A stretch of 44,832 bases of DNA from the NCBI GenBank assembly GCA_902561765.1, contig CACEQR010000003.1:1-44832 (forward strand). The letters run 5' to 3'. The stretch's first letter is position 1, and each line of letters begins with the position of its first letter. Below, one piece after another: positions 8,131 to 16,028 of the stretch. The stretch comes from an uncultured Pelagibacteraceae bacterium (lineage in GTDB: Bacteria; Pseudomonadota; Alphaproteobacteria; Pelagibacterales; Pelagibacteraceae). Under the pieces are notes generated by a model. The model had not been told where the DNA came from. It did no database searches and was given only the letters and a program-made list of their open reading frames with translations. The position numbers and the translations under genes were made by a program.

Positions 8131-9183
8131 TTAACAGCCTTTAAATGATGCTGACATATTTCTTATTAGATCAAAATATAAATTTTTACCTGGTTTTAAA
8201 GTTGCTCCTAGAGGATCTACAACACCAGTTTTTATATTCATATCTTTTGCAACTGCTTTAATGATGTCAGGATTAAACTGAGGCTCTGAAAATACGCAAG
8301 CAACATTATCATGCTCAATGATTTCTCTAATTTCTGCTAATTGCTCTGCGCCAGGCATTACATCAGTATTGACTGTAAAAGCGCCTAATATATTTACATT
8401 AAATCGTTCTTCAAAATATTGATATGCATCATGAAAAACTATTGAGGCTACGCTTTGGTTTAATTCAGACTTAACTTCAGCTGTAAGTTTATCTATATCT
8501 TTTAAAGCTTTATTTAAATTATTTTTGTATTTAGATGCATTTTTTGAATCATTTTCTATTAAATGTTCAGTCATCTCTTTTAATATAGCGCTTGCATTAA
8601 TTGGATCTAACCAAATGTGTGGATCAAATTCACCATGGTGGTGTCCTTCGTGTCCATCATGATCATCGTGGTCGTCATGACCATCCTCTTTTTTAGCATG
8701 GTCGTCATGATCGTGATCATCGTGATCATCTTTTTTCTTATGTCCGTGGTCGTCATGATCATCTTTTTTCTTATGTCCATGATCGTCGTGGTCATCATGA
8801 TCATCATGGTCACCAAAAATATTTCTCTCTCTAAATTTTAATTTAACAATACCTTTTGCATCCATTAGTTCAATCTTGTCTGCCTTCTTAGCTATTGAGT
8901 TTAATGGTTTTTCTAAAAAATTTTCTAAATCCTCACCTACCCAAAATACAATATCTGCGTTTTGTAGCATTTTTGCGTGCGAAGGTTTCATGGCAAATCC
9001 ATGTGGAGAAGCATAGCCATCAACTATTAAATCAGGTTTAGCCACACCATCCATTAAATAGCTAACTAGAGAGTGTATTGGTTTGATTGATGCTACAACT
9101 TTAATGTCAGCATTTGCTGATGTAAATAAAGTTAAAAATGATAATATTGTAAAGATTATTGAGGATTTTTTTAAGTTTTTCAT
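8131..9183 (-). CDS. znuA: Zinc ABC transporter periplasmic binding protein ZnuA
   Basis: A 350-residue cluster A-I solute-binding protein. A signal peptide covers about residues 1-25 (cleavage after ANA). Zinc ligands are seen at His61 (SPHGF) and His189 (DPHIW), plus the later FHDAYQYF histidine. Between them lies an exceptionally long loop, about residues 124-183, made almost wholly of His, Asp, Gly and Lys and containing an 11-residue repeat; such loops distinguish zinc from manganese binders and may collect zinc in the periplasm. It is divergent from znuC across 73 bases that hold two Zur-box-like palindromes, and heads the minus-strand zinc operon. Confidence 0.95.
   Translation of the reverse strand: MKNLKKSSIIFTILSFLTLFTSANADIKVVASIKPIHSLVSYLMDGVAKPDLIVDGYASPHGFAMKPSHAKMLQNADIVFWVGEDLENFLEKPLNSIAKKADKIELMDAKGIVKLKFRERNIFGDHDDHDDHDDHGHKKKDDHDDHGHKKKDDHDDHDHDDHAKKEDGHDDHDDHDGHEGHHHGEFDPHIWLDPINASAILKEMTEHLIENDSKNASKYKNNLNKALKDIDKLTAEVKSELNQSVASIVFHDAYQYFEERFNVNILGAFTVNTDVMPGAEQLAEIREIIEHDNVACVFSEPQFNPDIIKAVAKDMNIKTGVVDPLGATLKPGKNLYFDLIRNMSASFKGC
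8724..8789. repeat. Two tandem 33-bp repeats inside znuA
   Basis: Two in-frame 33-base units at 8724-8756 and 8757-8789, differing at a few bases, encode repeated Asp/His blocks followed by Gly-His-Lys-Lys-Lys in the metal-binding loop. The flanks continue the same gat/cat-rich pattern, so unit number probably varies between strains by slippage. Confidence 0.85.
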
Positions 9184-9204
9184 AATATTTGGTTTTTGTT
9201 AAAT

Positions 9205-9217
9205 GTTATAATATAAC
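9205..9217. promoter_or_regulatory. Zur box 1, znuA-proximal
   Basis: GTTATAATATAAC is a perfect odd-centred palindrome and matches the core of the alphaproteobacterial Zur operator as I know it. It lies 22 bases upstream of the znuA start codon. Zur with zinc should bind here and repress the minus-strand zinc operon. Seen in sequence; binding is inferred. Confidence 0.85.
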
Positions 9218-9222
9218 GCTGT

Positions 9223-9235
9223 GTAATAATATAAC
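9223..9235. promoter_or_regulatory. Zur box 2, znuC-proximal
   Basis: GTAATAATATAAC differs from box 1 at one base and is centred 18 bases from it, on nearly the same DNA face at about 1.7 helical turns. It lies 21 bases before the znuC start. Two operators in one 73-base divergent region would let Zur shut both directions together. Confidence 0.75.
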
Positions 9236-9256
9236 ATTTATAAGTCAAGGAAATAA

Positions 9257-10003
9257 ATGAGCATAGAAAATAATATTTTGGTAAAGTTAAATAATGTTGG
9301 TTTAAAACAAAACCAAAAGTGGCTTGTTCAAGGTGTTTCTCTTCAGGTTGAAAAAGGTAAAATTGTTACTTTAATTGGTCCTAATGGATCTGGCAAAAGC
9401 ACGACTGCAAAAATTGCACTAGGGTTTTACAAAAATATAGAAGGAAACGTAGAAAAATACACTAGTAATATTGGATACGTTCCCCAAAAAATTTCAATAG
9501 ATTGGACATTGCCGCTAAGAGTTAATGATCTGATGCTTTTAACAGAAAATTTAAGTGACGAAGTCATAAATGAATCATTAACATTAACGGGTGTTAAGCA
9601 CCTTAAGGATAAAAGTTTAGCTAACTTGTCTGGTGGAGAATTTCAGAGAGTGTTACTTGCCAGAGCAATATCAAAAAAACCAGATTTATTAGTTCTTGAT
9701 GAGCCAGTACAAGGTGTTGATTTCACAGGAGAAATTGAATTATATGAACTAATCAAAGAGCTATCATTAAAACTAAATTGTGGGATTCTACTAATATCTC
9801 ACGATCTTCATACAGTAATGAGTGCAACTGACCATGTTGTTTGCTTAAACGGTCATGTATGCTGCTGCGGGAGTCCGAGTGAAGTTGCAAAAAATAGTGA
9901 ATACAAAGCTTTGTTTGGTGAACAAGCTTCACAAACTTTAGCAATTTACGAACATAAACATGATCATGTTCACACTACAGACGGAGAAGTAAAAAAAAAA
10001 TAG
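9257..10003 (+). CDS. znuC: Zinc ABC transporter ATPase ZnuC
   Basis: A 248-residue ABC ATPase with Walker A G-P-N-G-S-G-K-S (41-48), signature L-S-G-G-E (124-128), Walker B LLVLDEP (144-150) and the switch histidine in LLISHD. The C terminus is histidine-rich (YEHKHDHVHTTDG), which fits a zinc role. An AAGGAAAT ribosome-binding site precedes the ATG. It is first in the znuC-znuB-zur run; znuB follows after one base. It powers zinc import through ZnuB with zinc delivered by ZnuA, encoded divergently. Confidence 0.95.
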   Translation: MSIENNILVKLNNVGLKQNQKWLVQGVSLQVEKGKIVTLIGPNGSGKSTTAKIALGFYKNIEGNVEKYTSNIGYVPQKISIDWTLPLRVNDLMLLTENLSDEVINESLTLTGVKHLKDKSLANLSGGEFQRVLLARAISKKPDLLVLDEPVQGVDFTGEIELYELIKELSLKLNCGILLISHDLHTVMSATDHVVCLNGHVCCCGSPSEVAKNSEYKALFGEQASQTLAIYEHKHDHVHTTDGEVKKK

Positions 10004-10004
10004 T

Positions 10005-10808
10005 ATGTTAGATGATTTTTTTATAAGAGCACTAGTTGCAGGGATAGGTATTGCTTTTGTTGCAGGCCCTCTTGGTTGCTTTGTTGTATGGAGGAGATTA
10101 TCTTATTTTGGTGATACACTTGCCCACTCTGCATTGCTCGGTGTAACAATTGCATATTCATTAGAATTTAATATCGCTGTTTCAATATTTTTAATTTCGT
10201 CGGTAATTGCATTAATTTTAATACAACTACAAAGAAAAACTAATCTACCAAGTGATGCATTGTTAGGTCTTCTAGCTCACTCATCATTGGCAGTTGGATT
10301 AGTGGTTATTGGATTTTTAACCTTTATTAGATTTGATATAATGGGATTACTGTTTGGAGATATTTTAGCAGTTAACAAAAAAGACTTGTTTATTATATGG
10401 TTTGGTGGCGCTTTAATATTAATAACTTTAAAAATAATCTGGAAACCATTATTTGCATCTACAGTTAATTATGAATTAGCTGAAGCAGAAGGTTTAAATC
10501 CTGATAGAGCAAAAGCGGTGTTTACAGTCTTATTGGCTGCAATAATTGCCATTTCAATAAAATTAGTTGGAGTTTTATTAATCACTGGAATGTTAATTAT
10601 ACCAACTGCTATGGCTAGAAATCTTTCAGATAATCCACAAAAAATGGTTATTTTTTCAATAATTGGAGGATTGTTATCAGTGTTTATAGGATTGTTCTCT
10701 TCTTTAGAATTCAATACACCGTCTGGTCCATCCATAATTGCTGCAGCTCTTGTGTTGTTTATTTTTTCATTACTTAAAGTTAAACAAACGATACAATTGA
10801 AAAATTAA
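10005..10808 (+). CDS. znuB: Zinc ABC transporter permease ZnuB
   Basis: A 267-residue, strongly hydrophobic protein with about eight predicted membrane segments, in the ABC-3 permease family (PF00950). Family landmarks are GPLGCFVVWRRLSYFGDTLAHSALLG near residues 21-46, the GDILAVNK region mid-protein and KLVGVLLITGMLIIPTAMAR near residues 186-205. It forms the inner-membrane channel of the zinc importer with ZnuC. One base separates it from znuC, implying translational coupling, and zur follows 24 bases later. Confidence 0.95.
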   Translation: MLDDFFIRALVAGIGIAFVAGPLGCFVVWRRLSYFGDTLAHSALLGVTIAYSLEFNIAVSIFLISSVIALILIQLQRKTNLPSDALLGLLAHSSLAVGLVVIGFLTFIRFDIMGLLFGDILAVNKKDLFIIWFGGALILITLKIIWKPLFASTVNYELAEAEGLNPDRAKAVFTVLLAAIIAISIKLVGVLLITGMLIIPTAMARNLSDNPQKMVIFSIIGGLLSVFIGLFSSLEFNTPSGPSIIAAALVLFIFSLLKVKQTIQLKN

Positions 10809-10832
10809 TGGAATATTATAAAAAATAATTAA

Positions 10833-11225
10833 ATGCAAAAACAAGAAACATTAACTAAAAACCAAAAAATAATTTTAGATTTAATTGAAAAATCTGATCA
10901 ACCATTAAAAGCATACTCAATTTTATTTGATGTTAAAAAAAAAGGAATTAATGCTCCTTTGCAAGTTTATAGAGCGTTAAACAAACTAGTCAAAATCGGA
11001 AAAATTCATAAAATAGAAAGTAGAAACACTTTCATCGCTTGTAAAAATTCAAAATGTCAAATTGCTAAAGCTACTGTTTTTTCAATTTGTGAAAGTTGTG
11101 AAGATGTTACCGAAATTCATGATCATAAATTATCAGAACATCTAAGAGATTTTAAAGATAATAAAGGAATGAAATATAATAAATACAATTTAGAATTTTT
11201 TGGTCTGTGCAAGAAATGCGTTTAA
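10833..11225 (+). CDS. zur: Zinc uptake regulator Zur (Fur family)
   Basis: A 130-residue Fur-family repressor. The N-terminal winged helix (about residues 8-65, with a VYRALNKLVKIGKI recognition region) is followed by a zinc-binding dimerisation domain with structural-zinc cysteines C86, C89, C126 and C129 in two C-x-x-C pairs and a regulatory EIHDHKL segment (94-100). Context within znu genes and the upstream Zur-box palindromes argue for Zur rather than Fur or PerR. Placement as third gene behind its own operator implies autoregulation. The next gene starts 3 bases after the stop. Confidence 0.93.
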   Translation: MQKQETLTKNQKIILDLIEKSDQPLKAYSILFDVKKKGINAPLQVYRALNKLVKIGKIHKIESRNTFIACKNSKCQIAKATVFSICESCEDVTEIHDHKLSEHLRDFKDNKGMKYNKYNLEFFGLCKKCV

Positions 11226-11228
11226 AAA

Positions 11229-11822
11229 ATGAAAATTGAATATTATTTTAGTGTCCTATCTCCGTTTAGTTATTTAGGAGCTGATAGATTTACAAAGATA
11301 GTAAGCAAATATAATTTAGAGGTTATAGAAAAACCGCTTGATTTAGTTGGCGAAATATTTCCAAATACTGGAGGATTGCCAGTTCCTAAAAGACATCCTG
11401 CTAGACAAAAATATAGACTTGTAGAACTGGAGAGAATTTCAAATAAACTAGGTTTGCCGATTATTAAAAAGCCAAAGTTTTTTCCACCTAAAGACCCGCA
11501 CTTACCAGCAAAATTTGTAATAGCTTCAAATAAAATGGGTAATAAACTTCATTTTGGAAATGAATGTTTAAAATATTTATGGTCTATGGATAAAGATCTT
11601 TCTGATCACAATACACTTCAGGAAATTTGTGAAAAATTAAATTTAAACTTTGAAGAAATGAATAAATTAGCTTTATCTGAGGACGTGAACTTGGAATATC
11701 AAAAAAATTCAAAAGATGCGGTAGATAACGATGTATTTGGCGCTCCTTCGTATGTCTTAAATAATGAGATTTTTTGGGGTCAAGATAGATTAGATTATCT
11801 TGAAGATGCATTAAATAAATAA
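11229..11822 (+). CDS. 2-hydroxychromene-2-carboxylate isomerase-like, DsbA-fold protein
   Basis: A 197-residue DsbA/kappa-GST-fold protein. Evidence is the N-terminal YYFSVLSPFSYLG, where Ser replaces the thioredoxin CxxC and matches the glutathione-dependent HCCA isomerase group, and the C-terminal AVDNDVFGAPSYVLNNEIFWGQDRLDYLE, a standard ending of that family. The reference enzyme acts in naphthalene breakdown, but marine alphaproteobacteria carry many relatives of unknown substrate, and no aromatic pathway is nearby. It begins 3 bases after zur and could be co-transcribed with the zinc genes, perhaps by chance of packing. Fold is certain; reaction is not. Confidence 0.85.
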   Translation: MKIEYYFSVLSPFSYLGADRFTKIVSKYNLEVIEKPLDLVGEIFPNTGGLPVPKRHPARQKYRLVELERISNKLGLPIIKKPKFFPPKDPHLPAKFVIASNKMGNKLHFGNECLKYLWSMDKDLSDHNTLQEICEKLNLNFEEMNKLALSEDVNLEYQKNSKDAVDNDVFGAPSYVLNNEIFWGQDRLDYLEDALNK

Positions 11823-11887
11823 GTAAATATTACTTAATTTCATAAATCCTTAACAAAAATGACATAAACAAAAATCAAGGAGTGATT

Positions 11888-12109
11888 ATGTTTATAAAAA
11901 AATATCTAAAATGGATAAGTACATTTTTAGTGTTAACTGGAATTTTACTTACTAATCTTAATATCTACCCTATTAATATTTATTTTCATGGACTGGGTGT
12001 TGTGGGGTGGACTGTAGCTGGATTTATTTCAAAAGATAAGGCTATATTAACAAATTTTGGATTACAAATACCTCTTTTTGTAATTGGAATTTATAAAGTT
12101 ATTTTCTAA
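11888..12109 (+). CDS. Small membrane protein, function unknown
   Basis: A 73-residue protein with about three hydrophobic segments (near residues 9-25, 30-47 and 53-71). I chose the ATG at 11888 because AAGGAG at 11877-11882 sits 5 bases before it; an upstream in-frame GTG at 11882 overlaps that ribosome-binding site. Its stop overlaps the arsC start by one base (TAATG arrangement), so it is probably translated together with arsC and the aquaporin. A role linked to arsenic export or membrane stress is possible but unsupported. Confidence 0.75.
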   Translation: MFIKKYLKWISTFLVLTGILLTNLNIYPINIYFHGLGVVGWTVAGFISKDKAILTNFGLQIPLFVIGIYKVIF

Positions 12110-12543
12110 TGAAAAGAGTTTTATTTGTCTGCACAGGGAATTCAGCAAGAAGCATTATAGCTGAGAGCATAATTAATAACTTATATTATGATAAATTTAT
12201 TGGTTATAGCGCAGGTAGCAATCCTTCGGGACAAATTAATCCAATTATAGAAAAATTTTTAAAAGAAAAGAAATTTGATTTGTCAAATTACAGCTCAAAA
12301 AATTTTGATACTTTTATTAACTCAGATATTAAATTAGATTATGTAATTACAGTGTGTAACAATGCTAACAATGAAGTTTGTCCTATTTGGCCTGATAAAA
12401 ATCAAATTATTCATTGGGATATCGAAGATCCAGTAAAAAAATTTAATGTAGATAATGATGCAACAAATCAAAAAAAAGTATTTAATGATACATATCAAAC
12501 AATATTTAAGAAAATAGAAAATTGGATTAACAATGAAATATAG
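12109..12543 (+). CDS. arsC: Arsenate reductase, thioredoxin-coupled LMW-phosphatase type
   Basis: A 144-residue low-molecular-weight phosphatase-fold protein. The P-loop C-T-G-N-S-A-R-S holds Cys8 and Arg14, and the redox cysteines Cys83 and Cys91 lie in VCNNANNEVCPIWP, followed by HWDIEDP. The three-cysteine arrangement separates ArsC arsenate reductases from ordinary tyrosine phosphatases. It reduces arsenate to arsenite, which the overlapping aquaglyceroporin could release. In low-phosphate ocean water arsenate enters through phosphate transporters, so its presence a few kilobases from pst makes sense. The 3' end overlaps the next gene by 11 bases. Confidence 0.88.
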   Translation: MKRVLFVCTGNSARSIIAESIINNLYYDKFIGYSAGSNPSGQINPIIEKFLKEKKFDLSNYSSKNFDTFINSDIKLDYVITVCNNANNEVCPIWPDKNQIIHWDIEDPVKKFNVDNDATNQKKVFNDTYQTIFKKIENWINNEI

Positions 12544-13210
12544 TAAGTTTTTTCTTGGAGAATTTATTGGTAGTTGTTTCCTTGTAATGATTATTGTTGG
12601 CTCAGGAATAATGGCTGAAAATCTTACAGATGATACGGGTATTATGCTTTTAGCCAATACGATAGCAACTGGCGCAGGACTTTTTGTGCTTATAACTGTT
12701 TTTAGTGATGTTTCAGGAGCACATTTTAATCCATTTGTAAGTCTAGCAATGTATCTTACAAAAAAATTAAAAGGAAATTTATTACCTACATATATATCTG
12801 CACAAATTTTAGGTTGTTTGTTAGGTGTAGCACTTGCCAATTTCTTTTTTGAACATCAAATTTTTGAGTTATCAACAAAATCAAGGGACGGAATAAATAT
12901 ATTTACATCTGAAATTGTAGCAACATTTGGATTAATTATAATAATTTTTGGATCTTTAAAGAAAGGAAGTGTGGTAGTTGCCTCATGTGTAGCCTTTTAT
13001 ATCACTGCTGGTTATTGGTTTACTTCGTCGACTTCATTTGCAAATCCTGCTGTAGCAATAGCGAGAACATTTACAGAAAGTTTTACTGGAATTAATTATA
13101 TGTATACTCCAGTTTATATATTGGCAGAAATTATCGGTGCACTTTTTGCTGTATTTGTGGCTAAAAAAATACTTTTCAATAACAGGACAAGAGATAAAAC
13201 TATCTCGTAG
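12533..13210 (+). CDS. aqpS: Aquaglyceroporin, candidate arsenite channel (AqpS-like)
   Basis: A 225-residue MIP-family channel with six predicted membrane helices. The first half-helix motif is N-P-F (66-68) instead of N-P-A, while the second is N-P-A (171-173). The residue after the second NPA is Val174 where glycerol and water channels keep the selectivity-filter arginine, suggesting a wider or less selective pore. Pairing with arsC recalls the rhizobial ars operon in which an aquaporin replaces the arsenite pump, letting arsenite leave down its gradient. The 11-base overlap with arsC supports joint translation. Small-solute specificity is not proven. Confidence 0.85.
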   Translation: MKYSKFFLGEFIGSCFLVMIIVGSGIMAENLTDDTGIMLLANTIATGAGLFVLITVFSDVSGAHFNPFVSLAMYLTKKLKGNLLPTYISAQILGCLLGVALANFFFEHQIFELSTKSRDGINIFTSEIVATFGLIIIIFGSLKKGSVVVASCVAFYITAGYWFTSSTSFANPAVAIARTFTESFTGINYMYTPVYILAEIIGALFAVFVAKKILFNNRTRDKTIS

Positions 13211-13211
13211 A

Positions 13212-13244
13212 AAAATTGAACCTATAAGATTTAAGGTCAATTTT
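13212..13244 (+). terminator. Possible terminator after aqpS
   Basis: An inverted repeat pairs 13212-13223 with 13234-13244 (AAAATTGAACCT with AGGTCAATTTT, one bulge) just after the aqpS stop and ends in TTTT, then CTAAATCAG. It is AT-rich with a weak U-run, so it is tentative. The rest of the gap to 13320 shows no gene. Confidence 0.35.
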
Positions 13245-13320
13245 CTAAATCAGTTTTTAAAAAATTTATTGAAAATCAAAAATTAAAATAATAATGAAGA
13301 ATATCTATAAGTTAAAACTA

Positions 13321-14040
13321 TTACAGGCTAGAAGGATTAATGCTTTCAAACTCCAGCATGTTTTTAAAGGTACACATTTCAGGTTTTGTGAAAGTAATTT
13401 TTGGAAATTTTTTATTAAAATCAGAGGATAATTGTTTATTAAATTTAGTTAAATTTTTTATTTCAGTTTCATTAAGTTGTCTCAAAATATAAGCTAATGT
13501 AACATGGAAAGTATATCTTTGATGATTTTCAAATTTAATTTTCAATAAATCACTTAGTTCATCTCTACAATTTCTTAAAATTTTTTCGTCCTCCTCGGAA
13601 AAGGGTTCTAAAACAATGCTGTAGCCACCAAAAAATGTTTTTATTTTTAAATTGATTTCTTTTGGAAAATTATAGTTTTCAATTCTTTTATTTAATTGAA
13701 TAGCTATATCTTTGTAATCCATATCAAGATCTATATCTGTTGGCCAATAATAAGTATTTTTTGTATTTAAATTACAACAGTCAAATAATGTCATATGAAA
13801 ACTAGATGGAGGTAAATAGAAATAAGTTTTTTCAGGATTAAAATTTTCTAAATTTTTTTGAAAACCAATAATTTGATCAGATAAATATGTATTAAGAGGA
13901 ATATTACAAATTATTGTGCACCCTGGAAATGGTAAAGGTTTTCCTTTATCGTCAAATTTATTTTCTGCACCTTTTAAAGTATACCCTCTAAGTTTACCTG
14001 CTAAAAATTGCTCTTGGTTATTAACTATATTTAAATCCAT
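13321..14040 (-). CDS. DUF1868 / 2H phosphoesterase-superfamily protein
   Basis: A 239-residue protein with the two H-x-T signatures of the 2H superfamily: F-H-M-T-L near residue 102 and F-H-V-T-L near residue 179, spaced as in the family. 2H enzymes open cyclic phosphodiesters, such as 2',3'-cyclic nucleotides or ADP-ribose cyclic phosphate. The N terminus (QFLAGKLRGYTLKGAENKFDD and PFPGCTIICNI) resembles DUF1868. It starts 9 bases after the glycerophosphodiesterase stop and appears to be the last gene of the ugp operon, so it may act on a cyclic phosphate from lipid head-group breakdown. That substrate is inference. Confidence 0.8.
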   Translation of the reverse strand: MDLNIVNNQEQFLAGKLRGYTLKGAENKFDDKGKPLPFPGCTIICNIPLNTYLSDQIIGFQKNLENFNPEKTYFYLPPSSFHMTLFDCCNLNTKNTYYWPTDIDLDMDYKDIAIQLNKRIENYNFPKEINLKIKTFFGGYSIVLEPFSEEDEKILRNCRDELSDLLKIKFENHQRYTFHVTLAYILRQLNETEIKNLTKFNKQLSSDFNKKFPKITFTKPEMCTFKNMLEFESINPSSL

Positions 14041-14049
14041 TAAAATAAA

Positions 14050-14973
14050 CTAAAACCAGTTTATATTTTCTTTATCACAAAGTTCTTTCAGCCTTAATGG
14101 ATAGTCTGTCATGATACCATCTACACTATACTCAATCATTTTTAACATATCGTACTCTTCATTAACTGTCCAAACGTTCACTGGCAAATCTTCCTGATGA
14201 GAAATTTCTACTAGTTTTTTTGTAATATCTTTATGGTATGGATGCCAAGCCTTTCCACCTTGTGATTTTATAATTTTTGGTAACTCATATTTTTCAAAAA
14301 AAGGTAAGAAACTCATCCATGGAGATCTATTGTAAATTGTATTTTTAATTTTAATTCCTGTCTGTTGTTGAAAACTTAAATAAGCTCTTGAAATTTCAGG
14401 GTAATGATTTTTGATTTCTGTCAGTGTTCTCCAATCAAATGAAGAAATGATTATTTTATTTTGTAAATTTGATTTATTTACTTCTTGCATAACAAGTTTT
14501 ACCATTTCCTCTGGGGTTGGAGTTAAATTTTCCTCGTCAGGTGTAGATTTAATTTCTAAATTTATTAATAAATTTTCAGATTTGTTTTTTGAAGATAATT
14601 CTAATAACTCAGAAAGTTTTGGTATCTTTTGATTTTCTAAAGTTTTTTGATTAACAAATCTTCTTCCATATCTAGATAATTTATTTAAAGCCCCAACATC
14701 AAATTTTAAAAGCTCATCGTAACTTAAGTCAAATATTATTATATTTTCATCCGTTATCCAATTTCCCTCATTATCTTTTGTAAAACTTGGATCTAATCTA
14801 AAGTCATGTGTAATCACAGGAATAAGATCTTTGGAAATCAAAATATCTGTTTCGTATGCATTAATATTGTTTTTAAATAAATATTTAAAACTTTCTAGAG
14901 TATTTTCAAGAAGATCTCCTCTAGCGCCTCTATGGCCGTAAATTTTAATATAATTTGGCTTTGATAAAATCAA
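14050..14973 (-). CDS. ugpQ: Glycerophosphodiester phosphodiesterase
   Basis: A 307-residue TIM-barrel GDPD enzyme. It has Y-G-H-R-G-A-R-G (catalytic His near residue 13), ENTLESF, the E-T-D metal-binding pair near residue 40, and THDFRLDP with the second catalytic histidine near residue 55; the C-terminal VNVWTVN and DGIMTDYPLRL are typical. No signal peptide is visible, so it acts in the cytoplasm. It splits glycerophosphodiesters imported by Ugp into glycerol-3-phosphate and an alcohol, supplying phosphate when inorganic P is scarce. It begins 2 bases after the ugpC stop. Confidence 0.92.
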   Translation of the reverse strand: MILSKPNYIKIYGHRGARGDLLENTLESFKYLFKNNINAYETDILISKDLIPVITHDFRLDPSFTKDNEGNWITDENIIIFDLSYDELLKFDVGALNKLSRYGRRFVNQKTLENQKIPKLSELLELSSKNKSENLLINLEIKSTPDEENLTPTPEEMVKLVMQEVNKSNLQNKIIISSFDWRTLTEIKNHYPEISRAYLSFQQQTGIKIKNTIYNRSPWMSFLPFFEKYELPKIIKSQGGKAWHPYHKDITKKLVEISHQEDLPVNVWTVNEEYDMLKMIEYSVDGIMTDYPLRLKELCDKENINWF

Positions 14974-14975
14974 AA

Positions 14976-16028
14976 TTAATTTACTCGATTACCATTAGAT
15001 TTATCAAAAACATAATAATTGTTATCATTTATGTTCAAAGATAATTTACTTCCTTTTTTAATAATTTGACTTCCAGGACATCTAAAACAAAAATCTTTTT
15101 TATTTTTTATTTCTCCATAAATCAAATTATCTGAACCTAATTGTTCTACCAGATCTACAGATAAATTTATTAAACCTTTATCAGTTTGCGACATATGCTC
15201 TGGTCTAATTCCTAATATAACTGGTCCATTAAAATCACTTGTAACATTATTAATTTCAAAACCTTCTGAAGTAAGAGTTTTATTTTTTAATTCTCCTTCA
15301 AGAAAATTCATCTGTGGCGAACCTATAAATCCTGCGACAAACATAGATTTAGGATTATTATAAATTTCTATCGGTGTTCCAAGCTGCTCAATAAGGCCAT
15401 TATTTATTACTGCCAGTCTATCAGCTAAGGTCATAGCTTCTACTTGGTCATGAGTTACAAATATACTTGTCACTCCAACTTTTTGCTGAAGTTTTTTTAT
15501 TTCAAGCCTCATTTGTATTCTTAGTTTTGCATCTAAATTAGATAATGGCTCATCAAATAAAAATATTTTAGGACTTCTTACAATAGCTCTTCCCATAGCA
15601 ACTCTCTGCCTTTGACCTCCTGACAACATGGATGGTTTTCTTTGCAAGTATTCAGAAATTTGTAATAGCTTTGCTGCCTCATTAACTTTTTTTTCAATAT
15701 CTTCTTTTGAAATACCTCTATTTTTTAATCCGTAAGCCAAATTGTTGTAAACATTCATGTGAGGATAGAGTGCATAATTCTGAAAAACCATCGCAACATC
15801 TCTCTCTGAAGGGTCAACTTTATTAATTAATATTCCATCAAGATTTATATTACCTTCAGTTATGTCTTCTAACCCAGCAATCATTCTTAAAAGAGTAGAT
15901 TTTCCACATCCGCTCGGTCCAACAAAAACCATGAATTCACCATTTTCTACATTCATACTTGTCTCATGAACAGCTTTAGTTCCGTTTGGATAGATTTTAG
16001 TAACTTTATTTAATTCTAAAAAACTCAT
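14976..16028 (-). CDS. ugpC: Glycerol-3-phosphate ABC transporter ATPase UgpC
   Basis: A 350-residue ABC ATPase of the MalK/UgpC type. Visible are Walker A G-P-S-G-C-G-K-S near residue 37, signature LSGGQRQR near residue 135, Walker B IFLFDEPLSNLDA near residue 155, and the C-terminal OB-type regulatory domain with ILGIRPEHM near residue 275. It drives import of glycerol-3-phosphate and glycerophosphodiesters through UgpA/UgpE. Position in ugpBAEEC followed by a phosphodiesterase makes the Ugp call firm relative to a sugar transporter. It abuts ugpE with no gap. Confidence 0.92.
   Translation of the reverse strand: MSFLELNKVTKIYPNGTKAVHETSMNVENGEFMVFVGPSGCGKSTLLRMIAGLEDITEGNINLDGILINKVDPSERDVAMVFQNYALYPHMNVYNNLAYGLKNRGISKEDIEKKVNEAAKLLQISEYLQRKPSMLSGGQRQRVAMGRAIVRSPKIFLFDEPLSNLDAKLRIQMRLEIKKLQQKVGVTSIFVTHDQVEAMTLADRLAVINNGLIEQLGTPIEIYNNPKSMFVAGFIGSPQMNFLEGELKNKTLTSEGFEINNVTSDFNGPVILGIRPEHMSQTDKGLINLSVDLVEQLGSDNLIYGEIKNKKDFCFRCPGSQIIKKGSKLSLNINDNNYYVFDKSNGNRVN

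Noticed and set aside
8640..8815. Repeats resembling a short CRISPR array
   Set aside because: The units are directly adjacent without unique spacers and lie in frame inside znuA.
8607..8841. Open frames on both strands full of Met/Ile/Thr or Val/Ile
   Set aside because: They are shadows of the repetitive histidine-loop codons of znuA; no ribosome-binding site and pure low-complexity translation.
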